DNA of 64,000 nucleotides from Trichobilharzia regenti (lineage: Eukaryota; Platyhelminthes; Trematoda; Strigeidida; Schistosomatidae). The stretch spans positions 71,424,887 through 71,488,886 of the forward strand of contig OX235262.1 of NCBI GenBank assembly GCA_944472135.2. Reading direction: 5' to 3'. Shown here piece after piece: positions 1 through 11,094 of this stretch. The notes beneath the pieces are model-generated. The model did not search any database. It worked only from the letters and a program-made list of their open reading frames with translations, and was not told where the DNA came from. The translations under genes and the position numbers were made by a program. Each line of letters begins with the position of its first letter. Position 1 is the first letter of the stretch.

Positions 1-395
1 CAGATATTATGGGTCTTCCGGATACGGGACAATCCTTTTTTTAGGCCTTGCATGAAGTAATAAAGTGGAGTTATAAAGAAGAATAAGCTAAATGTCAGAG
101 TTGACGAATTGTAATAGTTCAACATTGGATTAAAATGGTCATTTTCTAGAAATCGCTAAGATATAAAACACCTAGGGAAAATTAGAAGAATTTATAAATC
201 TGAGGTACCTTACATTTGATATAGATCCTCTGTATTACAACAATCATAGAAACAAACCAGCTAATATAAAAATCTCGTTTGTGTCTGAAATTGAAAATAA
301 AACATTTTGACATTTAGAAGGATTCAGGTGGTGGAAAGCTTTTCATATTTTTAAGTCTGTACTGCGAAGCAGTAGTTTGTTAGGCAGTTATGTCA
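1..395. other. AT-rich stretch, nothing recognised
   Basis: No coding signal, tRNA-like box or known repeat was recognised. The short open frame beginning near 377 runs into the antisense strand of the adjacent RTE fragment. Confidence 0.5.
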
Positions 396-407
396 GTCAG
401 AACATAT

Positions 408-1128
408 TATTATTATATCCTTTAATTCGTAGAGAAAACATAGGGCTTCAGCTGCGCGTCTCCATTGCCTTCGATTCTCTGCCAACCTTTTCACCCCGCT
501 CCAAGTCTCCCCACATGCTTTCATCTCCTCTTCACATCACCTCCTCCAAGTCACCCTCACAATAACCACCAACTCGCCGCTTCCCTTTCGGGTTCCACTC
601 GAGAAATGGTTTGTCTAGTGATGTCACTTGATGGTTTCCTCAGTGTATGCATGGCCAGCCAATCCGCCAACTGCATTTCTTCCTGCCTATTTGTTTCACA
701 ATCGGTTCCTGCTGTGTTGGTTCGCTCATTGCCAGAGATCCCTGTTGCTCATCTTTTCTGGCCGGCCATCTGATCTTGAGCGAAGTATTGAGCGAAGACA
801 ACTGTAAATGAAGGTCTGAAGTTTGTTTGAGATGCTCTTTATGACGCGCTGGCCAAGTCTCTGATCCGTATAGCAAGTAGCACTGACTTCACATTGGAGT
901 TGAAAATCTGGATATTATTTTCAATTTCATGCTGAATGCTGTTGACCTCCACACAAACTTGAGAGTAATGAAAGCTTGTCTTACCTTTCCGATTTTGGCT
1001 TTGATATCCCTGTCAGTTCCGTCGGCCTGTAGTTGAATTGATGCTTCCCAGGTAGGTGGTTAGGTAAAGGGGTTGTTTCTTTCAGGTCTCTCCCATTTAT
1101 GCTGGCTGGCTGATTGTTGTCTGTTGTT
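408..1128 (-). mobile_element. 5'-truncated RTE-like LINE fragment with 12-bp TSD
   Basis: Read on the minus strand this is the 3' part of a schistosome RTE-like non-LTR retrotransposon. It runs from near the repeated Gln/Asn codons through the post-RT C-terminal region (GSETWPARHKEHL is readable with frameshifts) to the 3' end resembling 'ttgaagccctat' and an ATT-rich tail (408-418 on plus). The 12-bp sequence GTCAGAACATAT lies at 396-407 and again at 1129-1140, so the insertion is a single 721-bp event. Stops and frameshifts make it non-functional. Family assignment rests on similarity to the other copies in this window and recalled family features. Confidence 0.85.
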
Positions 1129-1140
1129 GTCAGAACATAT

Positions 1141-1559
1141 AACAAACAGTAACAGTAGTAATGATGGCAAAAGGCCTCAAGCTTCACCTCGTAGTCTGTT
1201 GGTTGCAGCTTAGATCACTGACGATGCTATGGCTGCACACGATTAAGGAGTAACGGACTAGGATAAAACAAGTTTCCAGTGCTTCCTGGTTTCTAATCAC
1301 TCTCTCACTAATGTATTTTCACGGAAACACTTCGGCTGAAATCAATTCAAATCACTGGGAAAACACATAATCTCGAGATCAATCTCCAGGTAATTAGTGA
1401 TTACTGCATAGGTGTCCTGAAGTTGTCATGAGAAGTCACGGCTAATGGGATCTACTATATCACTGGTGGCATTAGTCAGCAATAACGCTAAACTGACAAA
1501 TTCAGAATTCCCAAGTCACTGAATTCCAAGAGCAAGGGCTTGAATAGTTAGCAAACTTT
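1141..1559. other. Unassigned intergenic sequence
   Basis: Nothing supportable as a gene, RNA or named repeat was seen here. Confidence 0.4.
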
Positions 1560-1732
1560 GTTCTTGTAACCTAAAGATTACAGACTTGATCCCTGATAGA
1601 GGGGGGGATGCACACCGAAGAAGAGTCTCAAACTAGAGTGAAACCCCTCTCATGTTCTTCTCGGCCTTGAGTCATTTTCTAACTAATGCTGCTTTATGAC
1701 GAAATCTACATTGAAAGTTTTAAGCAAAATCC
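1560..1732 (+). mobile_element. Degenerate family-2 SINE remnant
   Basis: A tRNA-like 3' half ('gatccctgat') is followed by 'ccgaagaagagtctcaaac', 'gtgaaac' and 'ttctaactaatgctg'. The order matches the better copies at 19160-19340 and 60840-60970, but divergence is high. Confidence 0.45.
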
Positions 1733-3890
1733 CTATTAAAAAAATCCATAATCTCTAAATAAAACTCTTGTTTTTAATTTTTTTTAAATCATTAAATAGT
1801 TTCTGTTTTTTTTGTCTTGTTCTTTTCGCTCTTCTCTCTTCCCCACCTCCCCCTCTGCGCTTAAAGATGAAAGTAAATCATTGCTCGATTTTTCTCTCAT
1901 CTCAATTATCTTGATCTTTATTGTGCAAAGAAAGAGAAACGAAATTAAGTTGTGAATAGAACGAGGAATTTCGCTTGAATACAATTTATTATTATAGTTA
2001 TAGTTGAAAGCAATTCATGAGAAAAATTTAATTGCTTTATTTAACGTCATATCATACAGAGTACATTAATAATTACAGAATTTAAATTAATATGTATGAT
2101 TTGGATTATAAGAGATTTTTGAGAACTTCACTTGTGAAATTTCGTCATGATTCTACATCAGTTGGGGAGATCGTCAAAAGCTAGGGAGCAAGCACTGAAC
2201 AGCTAGTTTTAGAACTTTCAACAGTGTACACTTATAGCCTCACTAGAGACTGAGTCTAGGACCGTTAGATTACGAAATAAAACTTGTCAAGCATTTATTA
2301 TTATCTTTACTGTTTGTTCAGTATGCTGGTTGACGTTGCCAATTCCCTACCTATTACTTCCCAGAATAGATTGTTTGCAAAATGAGAAGCTTTTGATCAG
2401 AAATCAACCAGTTATATATGTCAAATGGTTTGAAATTGAATCCTTCTAAATGTTAAGATGTTAATTTCGCCTTTTGGACATAAACGAGACTTCTAAATGA
2501 GGTGATTTTTTCTCATGATTCCTGTAACATAGAGGAGAATAAACTAGAAACTAAGTCAAATGTAGGATATCTTGAATTCAAAGTTTCTCTTAATCTTTCC
2601 TAGATATCAGATATCCTAATGATTTCTGCTCAAAAAGAGATTTCCTTCAACCTTTTACTATTACAATTCACCCATTCTTCTTCTTTACTGTACCTCCGCA
2701 TTCTTTCCTGAGATGTTCATAAGGGATTATGTCATACTAGGAGGACTTCTGAAATCTGCAAGTAGACCAGTATTATGACCAGAACTATGACCTAGTCAGC
2801 AAATACTAACTTTGACACTCTGGCTAATCTGTCCTAATTTCACGTCAATAACACCACTTACAATAATACGGCCCGTACGCAAAGACAGAAGAGAAAACTA
2901 GACGTTGGTAAGAGAGCTTTTACTGCCTCAAAACAACATCAATAAAGGTTGACAGAGCTTACCTACATATATGTTTAAAATGACCTTCAGAAGCACTAAT
3001 GTCATTAACGAATTAAGACAGTGAACAACCAATAGGATTGGAAAGGTCATAAGTAGGGTGAGAGAAAGTCAGGTCATAAGGCAATAAGTTGGGTGAGGAG
3101 GGTAGTACAAATAGACATGTAAAATGATATATGGAAAATGAGGTCTTTATATGTATGGCAACTAGCTCAATGATCATGTTAGTGATGGACATTTGAATTC
3201 ATTTTATTGGACCCAATGCATCCTCTTTATTTCCGAGTGTCACTCTGCATTCCCTAAGATAGGCCGAGAGGCGAAAATACTAAGACTTTACAGTTGCATA
3301 AATGAAGATAAAGCCTGAATGATACCTTATTTTTCATGCATCTTATGTCACGAAAAAAGTGTTTGATATGAAATCGCTAACTTACTGTGAAACAATAAAT
3401 GGATAGTTCTCTTCATTCTTATTATCAGAAATATATATACTGTCGTAACTATTTCTATCAAGTGACTTCTCTAAATGATGTTACTTCGTGACGAAATGAA
3501 GCAACTGAATATAATTAGCATATTCCTAGTGTACAGTGTTTATTTACTCAGGGGTAACTAGTGTCATTTGTCTAGTCTTCACTGAATTCCATTAGTTTGA
3601 AGCTTCCTACCTATTTTCTTCAGTCATTTTAAGGCAACTCAAAGTGTATTATGATGGCAAGTCACCTTCTAGCCTAGTGGTAACATTCAGTACTACAGTC
3701 ATGATTAATAACCTTGCTGCAAATTCCATTGCCAGAATCTACTCAGTTTTTCAAGAAATAGGTATCATAAGATTATTTATTCCCGAAGAGTCTATTGCCA
3801 TCCTAGCATCAGTTTTCCTTAAATTTACTATCTTGTATCTTTCTACGTGATGATTTCCACATGGATCTTTTAGTGTGAAATGTGAGCAAT
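1733..3890. other. Unassigned AT-rich sequence
   Basis: About 2.2 kb without a convincing exon, tRNA-like head, RTE or PLE similarity. The open frames inside it (for example 3644-3850) are short and show no recognisable protein signature. Confidence 0.45.
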
Positions 3891-3902
3891 GCAATAAAAC
3901 CA

Positions 3903-4117
3903 GTGCGATTATTATTATTGTTCTCTTTAGTTCCTAGAGGAATATAGGTGTTCAGCCGCATGTCTCCATTGCTTTCGGTTCTCCGCCAATGTTTTGACTA
4001 GGCTCCACATCTGCCCACATGCTTTCATCTCCTCTTCGCATAACCTCCTCCATGTCACCCCCACACTGACGACCAACTAACTCACAACTTCCCATTCGGG
4101 TTCCACTTGAGAGCCTG
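3903..4117 (-). mobile_element. Very short RTE 3'-end insertion with 12-bp TSD
   Basis: Only the last 215 bp of the RTE-like LINE are present, including the (ATT)n tail near 3909. The flanks carry GCAATAAAACCA at 3891-3902 and 4118-4129, showing target-primed insertion with strong 5' truncation. Confidence 0.85.
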
Positions 4118-4269
4118 GCAATAAAACCAAACTCTATGCATATGTGCTTGAAGGCATCATAAACAACTGAAGCTCTATGCGTTCACACAATGAAGATGAA
4201 ATACTTGTTCTGTGAACTATTCACAAATTGTTATGTCCTATGAAATAACCTAAAGCTTTATACAAACAC

Positions 4270-4475
4270 TTGTGTGTGCGTAGGTGGCACAGCGGTTAGG
4301 ACGCTCGCCGACCATGTACATGGTCCGTAGATGAATCCTCTGCCGACGCACACCCGATATCTATGGTCGACCTGCGAAAATTTGGGCTACCGATATCTAT
4401 GCTGAAAATTTCATACTTGTACCAAAAATACGGTGTGGCATCAAAGTGTAATAAAAAAAAATGAAATAAAGAAAT
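4270..4475 (+). mobile_element. Family-3 tRNA-derived SINE
   Basis: A tRNA-like head has an A-box-like 'ggcacagcggttagg' and a degraded B box. It is followed by the body shared with copies at 10850 and 22988 ('ttgggctaccgatatct', 'ttgtaccaaaaatacggtg') and an A-rich tail. A 7-bp repeat CAAACAC at 4263-4269 and 4476-4482 may be the TSD. No ribozyme motif is present. Confidence 0.75.
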
Positions 4476-4572
4476 CAAACACATTAGAATAAGAAATACA
4501 ATGAACGTTGTTTATTTATTTCTTACCTTGAATCTTTACTCAAGTCATCAAAGCATGCTACTTTTAAGGATC

Positions 4573-4665
4573 TCCAAATAATAATAATAACAGCTTTATT
4601 CCAAACGGTATTTGTGGTACAGGTATGGAATTTTCAGCGTGCATTACAGTATATTGCATCTAATT
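4573..4665 (-). mobile_element. Family-3 SINE 3' fragment with AAT microsatellite
   Basis: The plus strand reads 'ggtatttgtggtacagg' then 'ggaattttcagcgtg', the reverse complement of the family-3 body. It sits beside an ATA/AAT run at 4575-4590. Head missing. Confidence 0.55.
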
Positions 4666-5204
4666 ACCTCATAAATTATATAAGATTTTTAAAAATCAAA
4701 GATAAATAAATAAAAATAAAATCAATAAGTTATAAATAAATAAAATATATAAAAATTAGAAATTAAGAAAAAAACAGCGTAGAGTATTTCATTTCAAACA
4801 ATGCACCACAGGATTTGAAATATAAAGTTGATGTGTGGTAGAAGATGAGAACAACAGTGTAATAGTAACGAGGAAAGGAAAACAAAAACTAATGAGACTA
4901 TTTGTTAGAGTGCTGCAGTAAGTTTATCGTGTCATACCTAACGGATTTCTCATCACATAACAGCTGTGCCAGATATGGTATTGTGGAGATCTGAATAGTT
5001 AGCCACTGTTATGGCAAATATTTCCAGTCCAACCTATAAACTCACTGTTGATTGCATAACCCCTCAATATTTTTACGTTTCGTTAGTAGGATTTCGAATG
5101 TCAGTCCAAGCATCAACAGGAAGCATTCATTAGACACTGAATAATCAACGTAGCTCATAGTTATGTTATCGGTGGGGAAAGTAAAATCTTATTTTATGCA
5201 AATA
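4666..5204. other. Unassigned AT-rich sequence
   Basis: Contains simple A/T-rich runs (4690-4770). No gene or repeat family recognised. Confidence 0.4.
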
Positions 5205-5420
5205 GTTTTTTTTTCGAAAAATTCCCTTTTATTCCGACTGGAACCTAACGTTTCAAGCCGTGAGCTTTGAAATTTCAGTAATGGCAGTATTTTACTTTTT
5301 TGGGGTTTAGTTGTTAACCTCGCACCCAAACCTACCTCTTTAATTGGGCTTACTATTAGCTAAGCTAAGTTTAGGAGTGCATCGGTTGGATATCGAAAGC
5401 GTAGTGAATAGAGTATAAAT
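5205..5420 (-). mobile_element. Degenerate family-4 SINE
   Basis: Follows the same order as the minus copies at 20260-20505 and 62600-62820: a 'ccgactggaacctaac' end, 'tttcagtaatggcag', 'cctcgcacccaaacc', then 'taggagtgcatcggttgg'. The tRNA-like head is badly decayed. Confidence 0.45.
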
Positions 5421-5849
5421 ATATTCATTTACTTTGATGTCATGTTGAATTGGAAAAAATATCACCTGAAATGCATTTTAACTATTTTTTTTTCAACTTT
5501 CTGAAAGTCATTCTACCTTTTCAGTTTATAATATTATTGATTATCATCCATTTATGATCCAATTTGATCATGGGTAGTCATTACAAAACGGAACACCAAT
5601 CCATGAAGTTATCAACTGGTGCTTTCAGACATCCCTAAAAATGTAGACTCCTTGGCTAGGATCCTATGGATGCCGAGAATCAATGGTTGGAGACTTTTAG
5701 TGAAATGGATTGAATTTTTGATTTTCCTATCGATTGATTGGACCGAAGTGCTCGGTCTCAGGTTGACATGTCGGCTTCTTGTGCAGATGCTTCGACGATG
5801 TCTGGGGATTTGATTTGTATACAATTGGTGGATGGTGGCTAGCAGTGGA

Positions 5850-5897
5850 ATCCAGGATAACGCGCATTTAGTCCTATTTGGGACTCGTCATCTGGAT
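5850..5897 (-). ncRNA. Hammerhead ribozyme motif, core-mutated
   Basis: Stem I ATCCAG/CTGGAT and stem II GTCC/GGAC are intact. The core reads ATGACGA instead of CTGACGA (C3 to A), and the GAAA segment has become TAAA. Probably inactive. Confidence 0.75.
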
Positions 5898-6350
5898 GTA
5901 CCTGCATTCCACAGTGAGTGATGATGTTCCCACCTAGGCTCGAACCCAGTGCCCATAGTTTCAAACGCCAAAGCGTTATCCACTAGACCACTTGGGCCAC
6001 GAGAGCCACCTCTTGTGCAACGGGTCATATTAATTATTGAATTGAATTTTTGATTTTCCCTTCGATTGATTGGACCGAAGCGCTCGGTCTCAGGTTGACA
6101 TGTCGGCTTCTTGTGCAGATGCTTCGACGATGTCTGGGGATTTGATTTGTATACAATTGGTGGATGGTGGCTAGCAGTGGAATCCAGGATGCAATCCAGG
6201 ATTCAATCCAATAATTAATATGACCCGTTGCACAAGAGGTGGCTCTCGTGGCCCAAGTGGTCTAGTGGATAACGATTTGGCGTTTGAAACTATGGGTACT
6301 GGGTTCGAGCCTCGGTGGGAACATCATCACCCACTGAGAAATGCAGGTAC

Positions 6351-6395
6351 ATTCAGATGACGAGTCCCAAATAGGACGAAATATGCATCCTGGAT
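6351..6395 (+). ncRNA. Hammerhead ribozyme motif with C3A core change
   Basis: Stem II GTCC/GGAC with loop and the GAAA segment are intact. Stem III can form as ATA/TAT around a GC-type loop ('atatgcat'). The core is ATGACGA rather than CTGACGA, and stem I has ATTCAG against CTGGAT (one G-T pair). C3 pairs with G8 in the known structure, so activity is doubtful. Confidence 0.75.
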
Positions 6396-6434
6396 TCCAC
6401 TGCTAGCCACCATCCACTAATTTTAGTGAAATGG

Positions 6435-7338
6435 TTCAACATCTTTAACAAAGCTGAAGACATATTCACTCTAATGTGATTTTCCAAGTGTGGTAAATCT
6501 ATCCCAATTTCGTGGTAAATGGTATCTCTCCAATGGAATTTTATTTTTTTTTTGCAGTTTCATTACATTTATTTTTGCCTTCTTTAACGTGTGAATTCTT
6601 GAAATTTGACGATTTAAATTGATACATTTTGTGTGCAGTTTTCCACATTGATAATTAACTTTGATTCGCCTTTTGGGTTACACGAGTAATCACGCTATAT
6701 CGCTTAGTTTCTTCATTGCTATCGATTTTAACTCCCTGGTCACAAGTTGTGATCTGATTAGTTTTGATTTCCAAAACATTCCATGCTGAATTTCTATCAG
6801 GTACTATAACCACTATTGTCGTTATTATTATTCCTTTAAAAAAAAACGGTTGCAGCGAAGAAAATTTTCTTTTTTCGACGAAGTTCCCGTCAGCTAGGCT
6901 GCACATTCGTGTATTTATGATAAATGGGTGGGAAAGTTCCAGAATACTTTCCAGTCAAAGGTCAAATTAATAAAATTTCATATAGGAATCAAAATGCCAT
7001 AATAAACAGGGGGACAGGTAAAACTCAAACAAAGTAGCATCATAATTACTGAGAAGATTGACATATTGTGCAATTGGGGGGTTAGAAACTTAGAAATAGC
7101 AACAATAGACAGGATGTTTGTATTAAAAATCTAGTGGGATCATAACTAATGTGACGAATAATTGTTTATACAGTTAGGGATTAATTATGTAGAAATAATA
7201 AAATGATAAAATAGACAGAAAGTTCGGATATGAAAATATGGTAGTGTAAGTTGGGATTAACAAAAGCTCAAAAATAACATGAATAAACAGGAAGTTTGGA
7301 TAAGAAAAGCAATGGGATAGTCACTTTTTAAAAGAATT
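6435..7338. other. Unassigned sequence
   Basis: AT-rich DNA with loosely repeated phrases ('gacaggtaaaactc', 'aacaggaagtttgg'). No protein signature, RNA gene or named repeat was recognised. Confidence 0.4.
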
Positions 7339-7339
7339 A

Positions 7340-7640
7340 CCTGTTTACGATGGCCATGGCAGGGCCAAGTGTTGGACGTATTTCTTTTGGATACATAGCG
7401 TGGGTTTGAGCTTGTGGATGGCCGGTGCCTCGGCTATGTCCAGATGTCTTAATTTAACCCCTTTTGATAGGTTTGATCGGATCTTGTATATGACTTTCAA
7501 GGACTTTTCGAATGACCCTGAATGTCCTGAATTAACCAGATGTCCTATTACTGAACTATACACAAGTTTTTGTTCTCCTTTTACTAGCCGGAAAGTGTTC
7601 ACGAACGCGTTTTTTTTTCAAGTTGGCGCATGGTTTTCAG
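7340..7640 (-). mobile_element. Penelope-like element, C-terminal GIY-YIG region fragment
   Basis: A minus-strand frame at 7345-7602 contains HLVNSGHS, then IRSNLSKGVKLRHLDIAEA, AIHKLKPTLCIQKKYVQ and a final LALPW. The same order (HLVDYGH, IAEARAIQAYKPGLCVQKK, LNLPW) ends the PLE at 28440-29378. This is the part after the GIY-YIG core in Penelope-like endonuclease domains. The reverse transcriptase is absent, so it is a dead 5'-truncated copy. Confidence 0.8.
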
Positions 7641-7764
7641 CTCTTCAAGAGCAAGTAAACTGGTATATGCATGCTGAATGGACCCAATGTCATGGCTTGT
7701 CTTTCGCGTTCTAGCCGAACAGTTTCTTTCAGGAAGACGTCAGTCGTAGGCATTTCGAGTTGAA

Positions 7765-8165
7765 CATAGCAGTATGTCTCCATTTCATTGGATCCCCTAT
7801 AACCTTTTTCACGAACGTTTATTAGCTTCCATTTCTCTCCCACATGATCTCCTCCATGTCACAGTTGGACCTACGCCTAATTCATCATTTTCCATTCAGT
7901 TTTCTCTCTTGAGGTTTTATTCAACGACCTTCCCCTTGTGCACACAATCTGCCTCACTTTCCTTTTCAACATATGTTGGGCGACAGGTTCTTGGTCGACC
8001 TTATGTATTACCAGTCTTTCCTGGTACTTATTCTTTTCGGCTGAATATTTTGTCTTCAGTATGGAGGCTGTGGGAAGGAGAGCTGTTGTTGGTTGTTTGC
8101 AGCCTGTTGGAAATGCTTTTCATGACTCAACAAGCGTCTCAACCATGCAGAAGAAAATGTGATTC
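7765..8165 (-). mobile_element. Divergent RTE-like LINE 3' fragment
   Basis: Plus-strand phrases 'atgtctccatttcattgg', 'cccacatgatctcctccatg', 'ccattcagttttctctc' and 'cttttcatgactcaaca' follow the order of better minus-strand copies such as 42541-43300. The long plus-strand open frame at 7774-8187 is an antisense artefact of this fragment. Confidence 0.6.
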
Positions 8166-8169
8166 CGTC

Positions 8170-9360
8170 CTTAACCAGTTGGACTAAGCAGCTAGTCAGA
8201 ATTCAGCTGATTTCAACTGATTCAGGTCTCTTAGATGAATTATATCGTGTATGTTGCCGACGATTCGCGTCGAAAACAATAAAAATGGTTTTCTGATGTC
8301 TATATCACTTTAAAACTGACTAGCAAGAACTACTCGTTGACTTGAATGGTTTCCAACTACTCATTTCTATGAGTAGTAGTGGTATACACCATCAACTCTC
8401 TCTCTTTTATTGAATTTTCAGAAAAGCCATACCAAAATCATTCACTAATAAGCATTGAAGTTCTTTGTCACGTAAAACGCTTCAGGCATAATTTTTTTTT
8501 TATTCATCAAATATTAACTTCACTAGTAACGGAAAGACGTCACATCTTCGCATCATTAGTTCGAGTGAACAACCGAGTAGGCCACCCAAGAAAATATAAT
8601 GATATTAATTTCTGTCTGATTTCATCTTTCATCTTTGACGTCAAATGCTACTTACACTTATGAAAAAAAAGGAGATATTAAGGAAAGAAACGACAGAGTA
8701 ATCAGTACATTCGACACGACAACGAGTAACATGAGAAATATATAGTGATGAGATATATTTAGTATGTGGGTTACTACGTGGGTGCTATTACTACATAGCA
8801 GAATACATCATTCAATCGTCTTTGCTTATTTTAAGACTTGAGAATGATGAGCGTTGTAAAGAAAGATAGTTTTTTGTCAGAACAGGGAAAAAAAGAGGTA
8901 TATATTTCATTTTCTCTCTTCCCTTCATACTCCTCCTTCCTGTTTCTCTTACGTCAAACATTACGTGTGATGCTAATCCTTTCAACCAATATTGCTGTAA
9001 AATAAAATGAAGACGAATGAAATTTCAACAAGCTCACTCATTCATTTTATTTTTATGACATCATCAAAAGTAGTTAATTCCAAATTCTCCCCCCCCCCAG
9101 TTTTTCATTCATTACAACTCAGTCTATTGACAAATAAACAGACTATTGAAACGATAAATAAAAGGTAAATATCTACTGTAAATTAGGAAAATTGAAATTC
9201 GAATCCTTCGTCAGTCTCTTTGCATTCAAAAAGTTTATGGCTTTGGGGTAATGTGCACAGAGATTGATATAAAAGCGGGGTAAAAATAGGAAAGTAGATG
9301 TTATCACTACTTTTCAAGATTGCATAACCACGGAGCATTGAAGGCAGCTCAGTAAACTGA
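8170..9360. other. Unassigned sequence with poly-C run
   Basis: No gene or named repeat recognised. A C-rich run near 9089-9100 and a thymine run near 8491 are simple-sequence features. Confidence 0.4.
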
Positions 9361-9364
9361 AATC

Positions 9365-9575
9365 ACCAGATTGATATGACCCATTGCACAAGAGATGGCT
9401 CTCGTGGCCCAAGTGGTCCAGTGGATAACGCTTTGGCGTTTGAAACTATAGGCACTGGGCTTCGAGCCTCAGTGGGGAAATCATCACTCACTGTGTACAT
9501 CCAGATGACGAGTCCCAGATAAGACGAAATTCGCGTTATCCTGGATTCTACTGCTAGTCACCACCCATCAGTTAA
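9365..9575 (+). mobile_element. Family-1 hammerhead SINE, tail-less copy
   Basis: The head ('tggcccaagtggtccagtgg' A box, 'gcttcgagcctc' B box), spacer and hammerhead are present in plus orientation. The copy stops at 'ccacccatcag', just past the ribozyme. The usual 100-bp tail ('cgtcgaagcatctgcac' onward) is missing. No clear TSD was found. Confidence 0.8.
9499..9546 (+). ncRNA. Hammerhead ribozyme motif, C3A, weakened stem II
   Basis: ATCCAG and CTGGAT form stem I. The core is ATGACGA then GAA. Stem II is GTCC against AGAC, losing one pair. Stem III is 'attcgcgttat'. Probably inactive. Confidence 0.7.
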
Positions 9576-9734
9576 GGTCAAAGTATGGTTACCATTGCAT
9601 ATGAGAGATTTAAAGAAATAAATCCCTCACAGTGAGTGATAAGTGAGTAATCTTTAGTCCTTGTTGTTGATGCCTATGATCATTAAACTAATTCATGGAA
9701 AATTCCCATGTAACATATAGAAAATCAAAACAGG

Positions 9735-10290
9735 TGATTCAGTGAAGAGACTCTTTTCAAGAATTATTAGGCAAACACAATAAAAATGAAAACGTTACAT
9801 AACACTGTGTGAAATTTGATAGCATAGAATTTAACGTTGCAAAACAGAAGTGATTTAGAGTGACGAGTGAAACAAGTGAAATAATACCGGGGACAGTTCA
9901 CAGTGTTACTACTAATACAATTCTCACTGTCTGTTTTGCAACGTTAAATTCCGTGCTATCGAATTTCCCACAGTGTTACGTATGTTTTCATTTTTATTTG
10001 ATTTGTCTACCAATCTTATAATTGCACACTCCTTCCAGGTTCTATACATCATACGAATTATTCTATATATGACATTAATTGTTTTGCCCCTAGACATTGA
10101 CCTGTGATTATAATCACAAACATTTTAGTTTTAATTGCATTTCATACTATTATTATATTATGGATTCACAACTATGATTTACCTCCCTCACTGGATATAA
10201 TTTCTTAAAAACCACACATATATGTACGATTGTACAGCTTGATAATAAATTCGTTGAGAAGAGTCTCTTCATTAAACTAATCACAAGACT
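9735..10290. repeat. Foldback with about 66-bp inverted repeats
   Basis: The segment at about 9787-9852 ('gatagcatagaatttaacg') is the near-exact reverse complement of about 9930-9996 ('cgttaaattccgtgctatc'), with a loop of about 77 bp. Weaker outer complementarity ('agtgaagagactctttt' near 9741 against 'gaagagtctcttcat' near 10257) suggests the foldback extends to about 9735-10290. No coding content. Confidence 0.75.
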
Positions 10291-10296
10291 GAAGGT

Positions 10297-10770
10297 TTGC
10301 CACGGTTTGATATCAGTTATAGAACCACTGAAAAACAACAGAGTTCTGGAAAGCCGTTTCGTCCCAGTTTGAGACAAATCGGCGGCACGCGTCCACTGGG
10401 ATTTGAAGCCGTAACCTTCAGGTTGGAATGCCAAGGTCGTATACCATTCAGTCACTGGGACCCAACTAAACGGCTTATGAATTCTAACTGCAGCCGATTC
10501 GTGACTTTAGTATGACCACGAACATATGTCACTGCTAAGTGTTTCTCCTCAAGCCCAACCTAGTGGATCCCGCTGCCCATCACAATTGATTACTAAAACT
10601 CCAGTCAAATTCATCCTGTCGCTAGTTACTAAACAGCATCAGATTAATTTTCAAGAGTTAGTCTGTAGGGATTTGATTTGTTTTTCAAGTCTGATAACGG
10701 ATTGATAACAGTTAGAGAATCAGCTGTCCAGTACTCCCTGTCAGTTTCCAATGTTTCTCCAACAGGCATC
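10297..10770 (-). mobile_element. Family-2 SINE remnants
   Basis: On the minus strand: a tRNA-like head ('ccagtgactgaatgg', B-box-like 'aaggttacggcttcaaatc'), then 'gccgccgatttgtctc', 'gggacgaaacggctttcc' and a 3' part 'cagtggttctataactgat'. Further family-2 pieces continue to about 10770, including 'gtccagtactccctg' and 'ggattgataacagttag'. Composite and decayed. Confidence 0.65.
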
Positions 10771-10849
10771 AATCCGTGATCAAACTTGAAATAAATCAAA
10801 TTGCTACAAATTAACTCTTGATAATCATAAGTCTGTTTAATAGTTTCAT

Positions 10850-11035
10850 CATTGTCGGTGGTACAGCGATAAGGATGCTCGCCAACCACGCACATGGTCC
10901 GGAGTTCGTTCCCCAGCTGATTCACACCTGATATCAGTGGTTGGCCTGCCAAATATGGGCTACCAGCATCATATCCTGAGAATTCCATGCTTGTTCCAAA
11001 ATACTGTGTGGAGTCAAGCGATAATAAAGAAAATC
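10850..11035 (+). mobile_element. Family-3 tRNA-derived SINE
   Basis: A-box-like 'ggtacagcgataagg', then 'cacatggtccgga', 'tgggctaccagcatc', 'ttccaaaatactgtgtgg' and an A-rich end match the copies at 4270 and 22988. Confidence 0.75.
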
Positions 11036-11094
11036 ATGTAGTTGGATATACTTTTTAAAATTATTCAGATCTTTCAGATTATCATTTGTGAATA

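Larger units (their letters stand above)
5709..6420 (-). mobile_element. Compound hammerhead SINE, 5'-inverted and multimeric, 14-bp TSD
   Basis: TTTTAGTGAAATGG at 5695-5708 and 6421-6434 flanks one 712-bp insertion. From about 6196 down to 5709 the minus strand reads 1.4 units head to tail: ribozyme 3' side, tail, the junction 'attcaattcaataatt', tRNA-like head ('ggcccaagtggtctagtgg'), hammerhead, tail. From about 6204 to 6420 the plus strand carries a second, inverted partial unit (head plus hammerhead, no tail). The unit is about 325 bp. This is the Sm-alpha-type schistosome SINE; the arrangement fits 5' inversion during target-primed reverse transcription of a multimeric RNA. Confidence 0.88.

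Noticed and set aside
7774..8187. 137-residue plus-strand open frame
   Set aside because: Antisense of a divergent RTE 3' fragment.
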